10,703 nucleotides of DNA from Heritagella sp051881655 (lineage in GTDB: Bacteria > Bacillota > Clostridia > Oscillospirales > Acutalibacteraceae), in NCBI GenBank assembly GCA_051881655.1, contig JBJEQH010000145.1, positions 1 to 10,703 on the forward strand, given 5' to 3'. Both the position numbers and the translations under genes were made by a program. Shown here in pieces: positions 1-4,881 of the stretch. The stretch's first letter is position 1; every line of letters starts with the position of its first letter. Under the pieces are notes generated by a model. It saw only the letters and a list, made by a program, of their open reading frames with translations, had not been told where the DNA came from and searched no databases.

Positions 1-234
1 GAACAGCGTCAGCACCAGTGCCTCCTGCGGGCCCAGCACCCGCAGCCCCACCGCCGGAATCCAGCCCAGGCACAGCCACACGATGCTGATCACCAGCCAC
101 ACCACCGTATTGACCCCCTGCTCCATCAGAACGCCCGACCAGATGCAGCCGCCCAGCGCCGCCAGATACAAAAGCACCGTCAGCAGCAGGACCACCATGC
201 CGTTTTTCCGGTTTTTCAGTACAATCTCTTTCAT
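1..234 (-). CDS. SPFH (band 7/prohibitin) domain membrane protein, N-terminal part only
   Basis: Only the first 78 codons are present; the gene runs off the left edge. The start codon follows a clear AGGGAGG site and lies just below a good promoter. The protein begins with a short basic stretch (residues 1-12), then two hydrophobic segments (about 13-36 and 43-60). After these comes a GLRVLGPQEALVLTLF stretch (residues 63-78), which resembles the entry to an SPFH domain as I recall it in clostridial proteins with two N-terminal membrane helices. Family members oligomerise on the inner face of the membrane and are linked to membrane microdomains; a precise role cannot be read from this piece. 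It is transcribed in the same direction as ilvBNA but separated from it by a terminator and has its own promoter, so it is probably an independent unit. The family call rests on a short segment and on recall, not on the SPFH core, which lies outside the window. Confidence 0.72.
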   Translation of the reverse strand, partial: MKEIVLKNRKNGMVVLLLTVLLYLAALGGCIWSGVLMEQGVNTVVWLVISIVWLCLGWIPAVGLRVLGPQEALVLTLF

Positions 235-266
235 AATTTTTTCCTCCCTTTTTCGCAACCTTCAAG

Positions 267-306
267 TTGATATCATAATGATATCAAACAAAAGGAATCC
301 TGTCAA
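267..306 (-). promoter_or_regulatory. Promoter of the SPFH gene with palindromic operator over the -10 box
   Basis: Read on the minus strand, a perfect -35 box TTGACA (306-301) is followed after 17 bases by TATCAT (283-278), a 5/6 match to the -10 consensus. The -10 lies inside a perfect inverted repeat, TTGATATCAT and ATGATATCAA around one central base (267-287). A protein bound there would block RNA polymerase, so this reads as a repressor operator. The regulator is not visible in the window. Start codon and ribosome site follow about 35 bases downstream. Confidence 0.8.
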
Positions 307-317
307 GGGTTTTCCGC

Positions 318-355
318 AAAAAATGCCGGGCACCCGCTGGGGGCCGCCCGGCATT
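318..355 (-). terminator. Intrinsic terminator after ilvA
   Basis: A perfect 10-bp stem, AATGCCGGGC (322-331) with GCCCGGCATT (346-355), closes a 14-base loop. On the minus strand it is followed by a run of six T (323-318, two of them shared with the stem). It sits 31 bases after the ilvA stop codon and ends the ilvBNA transcript. The -35 box of the SPFH promoter starts only 11 bases further on, so the two units are packed back to back. Confidence 0.88.
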
Positions 356-386
356 CTCCATCCTTCCTCCGGCCAAAGCCGCTCTT

Positions 387-1577
387 TTATAGCAGACGGT
401 ACCCGGCCTGCTCCAGAGCCTGGCGGATACACTGCACATGCTCGTGATCCCTTGTCTCCACGCACAGGCGTAGGGTGCAGGCGGTAATATCGTGGTCCTC
501 CCCGGCATGGTCGTGGTGTACGGCGACCACATTGGCGCCCAGCCCCGCCACAATGCTGGAGACTGCCACCAGCTGGCCGGGCTTATCCGGCAGCTCCACC
601 GTGAACTCGGCGCTGCGGCCGGTTTTCAGCAGGCCGCGGCCAATCACGCGGGACAGGATGGTCACATCAATGTTGCCGCCGCTGATCACGGCAACCACCT
701 TTTTGCCTTTGACGTCGATCTTATCGAACATCACAGCCGCCAGCGATACGGCACCGGCACCCTCAGCGATCATCTTCTGCTTTTCAATCAGGGTCAGAAT
801 CGCGGTGGAAACCTCGTCATCGGTGACGGTGACCACATCGTCCACATACCGGCTGCACAGATCATACGTCAAATCACCCGGTTCCTTGACCATGATGCCG
901 TCGGCAATGGTAGAGACGAAATCCAGCTTCTGGATTTTATGCTCCTGCAGGCTCTTCACCATGCTGGGAGCACCGGCGCTCTGCACGCCGTAGACCTTGC
1001 ACCGGGGATTCAGGGATTTCACCGCGAAGGCCACGCCGCTGATCAGGCCGCCGCCGCCCACCGGCACGACCACCACGTCCGCGTCGGCCAGTTCATCCAG
1101 AATCTCCAGTCCGATGGTCCCCTGTCCGGCGATTACGTTTTCGTCATTAAACGGGTGAATAAAAGTGGCGCCGCTCTCCTGCTGCAGTTCCACCGCCTTG
1201 CGGTAAGCGTCGTCATACACACCCTTGACCAGCGTGACCTGGGCGCCGTAGCTCTTGGTGGCCTCCACCTTGGAGATCGGGGCCCCGTCGGGAATGCAGA
1301 TGTTGGCGCGGATGCCGTTTTTCTGCGCGGCCAGCGCCACCCCCTGGGCATGGTTGCCCGCCGAGCAGGCGATGACGCCTCGGGCCTTCTCCTCCTCGGA
1401 GAGCTGCGAAATCTTGTAGTAGGCGCCGCGCACCTTAAAGGATCCCGTCACCTGCAGGCACTCGGGTTTCAGATAGAGCTCACAGTCCTCGCGCAGGCTG
1501 GTCTTGATCAGATCGGTGTGGCGCAGAACAGGATTCAGGGCAAAACGGGCAGAGTAAATTTTATCCAGGGTCAGCAT
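387..1577 (-). CDS. ilvA: Threonine ammonia-lyase (threonine deaminase), IlvA
   Basis: Pyridoxal-phosphate enzyme that deaminates L-threonine to 2-oxobutanoate, the first committed step to isoleucine, in the cytoplasm. The 396-residue protein shows the fold type II signature GSFKVRGA with the cofactor lysine at residue 48. It also has the SAGNHAQG substrate loop (72-79), the phosphate-binding GGGG (174-177) and a late ISGGNID motif (299-304). Residues about 323-396 form one ACT domain (opening with EFTVELPDKPGQL). This short, single-ACT layout is common in Firmicutes; the E. coli biosynthetic enzyme is longer, with a different C-terminal regulatory part. The ATG follows an AAGGA site by about nine bases and lies 36 bases after the ilvN stop. 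As last gene of the T-box-controlled ilvB-ilvN-ilvA operon it is most likely biosynthetic and feedback-controlled through the ACT domain; a catabolic role cannot be excluded by sequence alone. Confidence 0.95.
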   Translation of the reverse strand: MLTLDKIYSARFALNPVLRHTDLIKTSLREDCELYLKPECLQVTGSFKVRGAYYKISQLSEEEKARGVIACSAGNHAQGVALAAQKNGIRANICIPDGAPISKVEATKSYGAQVTLVKGVYDDAYRKAVELQQESGATFIHPFNDENVIAGQGTIGLEILDELADADVVVVPVGGGGLISGVAFAVKSLNPRCKVYGVQSAGAPSMVKSLQEHKIQKLDFVSTIADGIMVKEPGDLTYDLCSRYVDDVVTVTDDEVSTAILTLIEKQKMIAEGAGAVSLAAVMFDKIDVKGKKVVAVISGGNIDVTILSRVIGRGLLKTGRSAEFTVELPDKPGQLVAVSSIVAGLGANVVAVHHDHAGEDHDITACTLRLCVETRDHEHVQCIRQALEQAGYRLL

Positions 1578-1613
1578 GTTCTTCGTTCCTTCTTTCTTTC
1601 TATCGCCGGCGGG

Positions 1614-2102
1614 TCAGTCCAGTTGGATGGCCATAGTACCGGTGCGCAGCATTTTCTTGATTTCCTCCTGGGCGAACAACCGCACAAACGAGTCCAGCGT
1701 CGCCGGGGTTCCCACCACTTCGAACAGCACCGTATCCTCGGTGACGTACAGCACCTCGGCGTGGAACACCTGGGCGATACCCAGCAGGCGGTTGCGGTTT
1801 TCCAGGGTGCGGTTCACTGCAATCAGCATGTGCTCGCGGGCGATGCAGCCGGTGGGATCCAGCACGGTCACACGCACCACATCCACCAGCTTTTCCACTT
1901 GCTTTTTCACCTGGCTGACCACGCGGTCGTCACCGGTGACCACAATCAGAATTTCCGTCAGATCCGGGTTGATGGTCTGGGCCGCGACAATACTTTTGAT
2001 ATTATAGCAGCGCCGGCTGAACAGGCCGGAAATGCGCTGCAGCACACCGGAATGGTTCTTTACCTGTACCGAGAGGATAAAATCCTTTTCTTCCTGATTC
2101 AT
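1614..2102 (-). CDS. ilvN: Acetolactate synthase small (regulatory) subunit, IlvN
   Basis: Regulatory subunit that stimulates the catalytic IlvB subunit and carries valine feedback inhibition. The protein has 162 residues, the usual size. An ACT domain fills about residues 5-80 (HSGVLQRISGLFSRRCYNIKSI is the classic ligand-binding region, followed by TEILIVVTG). The rest matches the C-terminal small-subunit domain (HMLIAVNR, VLFEVVGTPATLDSFVRLF). I chose the ATG at 2102: a GTG three codons upstream (2111) is in frame but lies one base from the AGGAGG, too close, whereas the ATG has workable spacing. The ribosome site overlaps the ilvB stop codon (TAAGGAGG), so translation of the two subunits is probably coupled. 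Confidence 0.95.
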   Translation of the reverse strand: MNQEEKDFILSVQVKNHSGVLQRISGLFSRRCYNIKSIVAAQTINPDLTEILIVVTGDDRVVSQVKKQVEKLVDVVRVTVLDPTGCIAREHMLIAVNRTLENRNRLLGIAQVFHAEVLYVTEDTVLFEVVGTPATLDSFVRLFAQEEIKKMLRTGTMAIQLD

Positions 2103-2117
2103 CTTTCGCACTCCTCC

Positions 2118-3788
2118 TTACATCTCCAGCAGCGGTTCCTCCGCCGAAGCACCGGCGGGTACCATGGGCAGCACATTGCAGTCCGGATCGGTCAGGCAGT
2201 TGATCAGCACCGGCCCCTCGGTCCGCAAAGCGGCCGTCAGCACCGGCTCCACATCCTCTTTGGTGCGGATGGTCATGGCCTGCACGCCGAACGCCTGGGC
2301 CAACAGCTCGTAATTGGTCTTTTTCTCCAACGTCGTCTGGGAGAAGCGCCCGCCGTAGAAGAGCTTCTGCCACTGGCGTACCATTCCCAGCACCTGGTTA
2401 TTAAACAGCAGCTCGATTACCGGGATGCCGTATTTCGAAGCCGTGGACAGCTCGTTGCAATTCATGTGGAAGCTGCCGTCACCGGCGATGTTGATCACCT
2501 GCTTCTCCGGGCAGGCCAACTGGGCACCGATACAAGCCCCCAGCCCGTAGCCCATGGTTCCCAGTCCGCCGGAGGAGAGGAACTGGTGCGTGTGGCGGAA
2601 GCGGTAGAACTGGGCGGCCCACATCTGATGCTGTCCCACCTCGGTGGTGAGAATGGCCTCGCCATCGGTCAGCCGGTCCAGCGTTTCCAGCACATACTGG
2701 GGGGTGGGATAATCGGTTTCCCCGTTTCTCTGCACCAGCGGGTACTCCTGCTGCCAGGCATCCACCTGCTTCATCCACTCCTCGTGATGCTGCTGGGGCA
2801 GGTTTTCCAGCAGCTGCTCCATAATCAGGCGGGCGTCGCCGCACAGCTTGCTGTCCACCAGAATGTTTTTGTCAATCTCGGCGGGGTCGATATCAATCTG
2901 CACAATTTTGCAGTGGGTGGCAAAGGTGGAAGCGTTGCACAGCACGCGGTCGGAAAACCGGGTGCCGACGGCCACAAACAGGTCGCAGTTTTTCAGCGCC
3001 AGCGCCGATACCTTGGTGCCGTGCATGCCCAGCATACCCATATACCGCCGGTTGTGCTGGTCAAAACCGCCTTGGCACATCAGCGAACAGGCGACCGGCG
3101 CATCCAGCCGTTCGGCCAGCTCCTTCGCTGCGGCACTGCCCTCGGCGGCCATCACACCGCCGCCCAGATACAAAAACGGGCGCCGGGCTTTGGACAGCAG
3201 CTCGGCCACATTCGCAATTTCCCGCTGGGAGGGTCCGGCCGGAGGCGGCGGGCAGACCGGGGTCTTCGGCTCGTACTCGGTCACCTGGGCGGAGATGTCC
3301 TTGGGAATATCCACCAGCACCGGGCCGCGGCGCCCCTCCTGGGCCAGATAAAACGCCTCGCGGATCGTATCGGCCAGCTGGCGGACGTCCTTGACAATAT
3401 AGTTGTGCTTGGTAATGGGCATGGTCACCCCGGTGATATCCACCTCCTGGAAGCTGTCCAGCCCCAGCAAGCTGCGCCCCACGTTGCCGGTGATTGCCAC
3501 CATGGGGATGGAATCCATATAGGCCGTGGCGATCCCGGTGACCAGATTCGTCGCACCGGGGCCGGAGGTGGCGATGACCACCCCGGTCTTCCCGCTGGCG
3601 CGGGCGTACCCATCTGCCGCATGGGCGGCCCCCTGCTCATGGCTGGTCTCGATATGACGGATGCGGTCGCTGTACTTGTAAAGTGCATCGTAAATGTTCA
3701 AAACAGCGCCGCCCGGATACCCGAAAACGGTATCCACTCCCTGCTCCAGCAGGCATTCCATGATAATATCCGAACCATTCAGCTGCAT
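2118..3788 (-). CDS. ilvB: Acetolactate synthase large (catalytic) subunit, IlvB
   Basis: Thiamine-diphosphate enzyme condensing two pyruvates to acetolactate (valine, leucine) or pyruvate with 2-oxobutanoate to acetohydroxybutanoate (isoleucine). The 556 residues have the usual three-domain layout. The N-terminal part has catalytic Glu51 in ETSHEQGAAHAADGYA. The middle FAD-type domain carries the GTRFSDRV motif (275-282) seen in anabolic, FAD-containing enzymes rather than catabolic AlsS. The C-terminal cofactor domain has GDGSF (436-440) and NN (463-464). The VRQWQ motif contains the tryptophan (473) known in other acetolactate synthases as a herbicide-contact residue. The ATG at 3788 follows AGGAGG with eight-base spacing. 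An in-frame ATG at 3893 is rejected because it would lie upstream of the leader terminator and the added residues have no family similarity. First gene of the ilvBNA operon, preceded by a T-box leader. Confidence 0.97.
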   Translation of the reverse strand: MQLNGSDIIMECLLEQGVDTVFGYPGGAVLNIYDALYKYSDRIRHIETSHEQGAAHAADGYARASGKTGVVIATSGPGATNLVTGIATAYMDSIPMVAITGNVGRSLLGLDSFQEVDITGVTMPITKHNYIVKDVRQLADTIREAFYLAQEGRRGPVLVDIPKDISAQVTEYEPKTPVCPPPPAGPSQREIANVAELLSKARRPFLYLGGGVMAAEGSAAAKELAERLDAPVACSLMCQGGFDQHNRRYMGMLGMHGTKVSALALKNCDLFVAVGTRFSDRVLCNASTFATHCKIVQIDIDPAEIDKNILVDSKLCGDARLIMEQLLENLPQQHHEEWMKQVDAWQQEYPLVQRNGETDYPTPQYVLETLDRLTDGEAILTTEVGQHQMWAAQFYRFRHTHQFLSSGGLGTMGYGLGACIGAQLACPEKQVINIAGDGSFHMNCNELSTASKYGIPVIELLFNNQVLGMVRQWQKLFYGGRFSQTTLEKKTNYELLAQAFGVQAMTIRTKEDVEPVLTAALRTEGPVLINCLTDPDCNVLPMVPAGASAEEPLLEM

Positions 3789-3840
3789 TTTCTCTTCCTC
3801 CTTGCATACTCGTGGCCTTCTCCCACAAAACCTGTCAATA

Positions 3841-3882
3841 AAGAAATAAAAGCCTTCGTCTCTGTTTTCAAGAGACGAAGGC
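3841..3882 (-). terminator. T-box attenuator terminator upstream of ilvB
   Basis: A perfect 12-bp stem, GCCTTCGTCTCT with AGAGACGAAGGC, closes a 7-base loop and is followed on the minus strand by TTTTATTTCTT. The upstream half of this stem (CGTCTCT) can instead pair with the AAGAG/GCG side of the T-box element at 3903-3920. That is the standard competition between terminator and antiterminator. It lies 52 bases before the ilvB start codon. Confidence 0.93.
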
Positions 3883-4140
3883 CTGCTTTCCATTCAGGTA
3901 TACTCCGCGGTACCACTCTTTTTGCCGCTTTCGGCGGCCGCTCTACAGGCATCCAACAATGCCTCTCCCATGATAACGGGGGAATTCCGGACCGGTTTAC
4001 TTTCTGACTGTATCAGAGTTCAGCGGTCTGCTCCAGGGTGATCGATTGCAGCGGTTCCGTTGCCTTCCACCAACCGGCAGCTCTCTTTTCGAAAACACAT
4101 CTGCATTCCTGTCCCTTTCGGCGCATTTTTCTATGAAGTT
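3841..4140 (-). promoter_or_regulatory. T-box riboswitch leader of ilvBNA, probable isoleucine specifier
   Basis: The leader contains the hallmark T-box sequence TGGTACCGCG (minus strand, 3915-3906), which pairs with the acceptor end of uncharged tRNA. A stable stem III lies just before it (GCCGCC-GAAA-GCGGC region, about 3924-3942). A Stem I distal motif is present: AGAGAGCTGCCGGTTGGTGGAA, spanning about 4065-4086. The specifier loop side reads CGATCACCCTGGAGCAG. ATC at 4042-4040, followed by the usual purine, is the best specifier codon and encodes isoleucine; a second ATC (4046-4044) and ACC (4039-4037) are less likely readings. Low charged isoleucyl-tRNA would favour the antiterminator and expression of the operon. 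The T-box identity is firm; the specifier is inferred by alignment to the family layout without folding software. Start is set near the predicted transcription start. Confidence 0.93.
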
Positions 4141-4146
4141 ATTTCC

Positions 4147-4175
4147 ATAATAGGAGAGTTTTCCCGTTTTGTCAA
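4147..4175 (-). promoter_or_regulatory. Promoter of the ilvBNA operon
   Basis: On the minus strand a perfect -35 TTGACA (4175-4170) and a -10 TATTAT (4152-4147, 5/6 match) are separated by 17 bases. Transcription would begin near 4140, giving a roughly 350-nt leader that contains the entire T-box. No other promoter of this quality lies between here and ilvB. Confidence 0.85.
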
Positions 4176-4179
4176 GCGA

Positions 4180-4213
4180 AAATTGCAACTTCATCAGAAA
4201 TTGCAATTTGATG
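4180..4213 (-). repeat. Palindromic AAATTGCAA element behind the ilv promoter
   Basis: AAATTGCAA occurs twice on the plus strand (4180-4188 and 4198-4206), 18 bases apart, close to two helical turns. The second copy is part of a perfect 12-bp palindrome AAATTGCAATTT (4198-4209). That palindrome is flanked by CATC (4192-4195) and GATG (4210-4213), so the inverted symmetry extends outward with a 2-base interruption. It begins five bases upstream of the ilv -35 box, where activators often bind. It does not look like a terminator. A regulator-binding role is inference. Confidence 0.5.
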
Positions 4214-4327
4214 GACACGAAATGTCTCTTTGTCCCCCATTTTTCCGACCGGTTTCCGATTGCCCGAATTTCGTCTTTCTCTTTGTGAATTTTTTGTGAA
4301 ACCGGGATTCATTTTTTTCTGATTTCT

Positions 4328-4356
4328 TTGACATTGGCCCCCCTGTCGTTTATAAT
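4328..4356 (+). promoter_or_regulatory. Consensus promoter of the V-type ATPase operon
   Basis: TTGACA (4328-4333), 17-base spacer and TATAAT (4351-4356) match the housekeeping sigma-factor consensus exactly. The upstream 35 bases are T-rich (including seven consecutive T at about 4312-4318) and could act as an UP-type element. A perfect promoter suggests strong basal transcription. Start of transcription is expected near 4363, leaving a leader of about 160 nt before the first gene. Confidence 0.92.
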
Positions 4357-4362
4357 TTAGAA

Positions 4363-4524
4363 AGGCATCAAGGAAGGGAAAGCGGCAGGCTCTCCCTTTG
4401 CCATCCGGCTGTTTCTGCATTCCGGCAGAAGACCCGGTTGTCCGTTTTCTGCCGCAGGGGTGCCGATCCCTTTCTTTCGGTAGACGGATAAAAATGAAAA
4501 CGAAAGGATAAGGTGGTGATCCTA
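4363..4524 (+). other. Structured 5' leader of the ATPase operon
   Basis: No open frame of note lies between the promoter and the first gene. Three hairpins can be drawn. A: AAGGGA with TCCCTT (4374-4379/4393-4398), continued by three inner pairs, with loop GGCAG (4384-4388). B: CGGCAGAAGAC with GTTTTCTGCCG (4423-4433/4444-4454), 11 pairs including one G-U. C: AGGGG with TCCCT (4456-4460/4467-4471), ending in a pyrimidine stretch TTTCTTTC. The segment GCGGCAG (4382-4388) in hairpin A is complementary to CTGCCGC (4449-4455) in hairpin B, so the two can exchange partners. I do not recognise it as a known riboswitch class. Pairings were drawn by eye, without energies. Confidence 0.5.
4510..4521 (+). 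promoter_or_regulatory. Extended Shine-Dalgarno that decides the TTG start of subunit H
   Basis: AAGGTGGTGATC matches the full 12-base complement of the 16S rRNA tail (AAGGAGGTGATC) with one mismatch. Spacing from its GG core to the TTG at 4525 is eight bases, the usual distance. The in-frame GTG codons at 4513 and 4516 lie inside this site, so they are unlikely starts unless the weaker AAAGGA at 4503-4508 is used. Confidence 0.6.
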
Positions 4525-4836
4525 TTGGCGGAAAAAGCCCTGGAGGCCGTTAAAAAGGCGGAGGAAAATGCCCAGAAAGAACTGCTTCGTGCGAAAGAAA
4601 GCGGAGAGCTCCTGCTGGAGAAGGCCAGAAAAGACGCCAAGGAACAATTGGAAAAAGCCCGGGCAGTAGCGGTACGGGAGGAGAAAGCCGCCCAGCAGCA
4701 GGCTGATTTTGCGGCGCAGGAACTCCTTTACCGGGAAAAAGCCGAAACCGAACGCCTGCAGAATGACATGCAGAAAAAGAGTCTGGACCGGAAGGACGAC
4801 GTCATTCAGGCCCTGATTCAAACAGTGGTGGGATAA
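4525..4836 (+). CDS. ntpF: V-type ATP synthase subunit H (peripheral stalk, NtpF/AhaH-like)
   Basis: Small peripheral-stalk subunit that pairs with subunit E as a long coiled coil tethering the catalytic head to membrane subunit I. From the TTG start at 4525 the protein has 103 residues. It is highly charged, almost free of Gly, Pro and aromatic residues, and shows continuous Ala/Leu/Glu/Lys/Gln heptad-like repeats to about residue 90, as expected for the family (about 100 residues). Position as first gene before subunit I matches ntpF in the Enterococcus hirae ntp operon. Start choice is discussed under the extended ribosome site; GTG at 4513 would add four residues. Low-complexity coiled coils give weak homology by themselves, so the call leans on operon position. 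Confidence 0.85.
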   Translation: MAEKALEAVKKAEENAQKELLRAKESGELLLEKARKDAKEQLEKARAVAVREEKAAQQQADFAAQELLYREKAETERLQNDMQKKSLDRKDDVIQALIQTVVG

Positions 4837-4881
4837 TTCCCCCACAGTACATCCCATTATTTTGTAAAGGAGGTTGATTCT

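Noticed and set aside
83..487. A 134-codon plus-strand frame across the SPFH promoter and ilvA end
   Set aside because: It crosses a promoter, an operator palindrome and a terminator, and it overlaps two minus-strand genes; no family resemblance.
3789..3893. N-terminal extension of IlvB from the ATG at 3893
   Set aside because: It would begin inside the T-box antiterminator region, upstream of the terminator, and the added 35 residues do not resemble the family. The ATG at 3788 has an ideal ribosome site.
492..4007. A 1171-codon open frame on the plus strand, antisense to ilvA, ilvN and ilvB and running into the T-box leader
   Set aside because: It is rich in His, Gln and Gly with no domain I recognise, covers the T-box and terminator, and lies opposite three certain genes. 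GC-rich third positions in the real genes remove stop codons from the opposite strand, which explains it.
4060..4299. Small plus-strand frame in the divergent spacer as a hidden gene
   Set aside because: It lies across the T-box and the ilv promoter, lacks a ribosome site and ends before the ATPase promoter; its composition looks like translated non-coding DNA.
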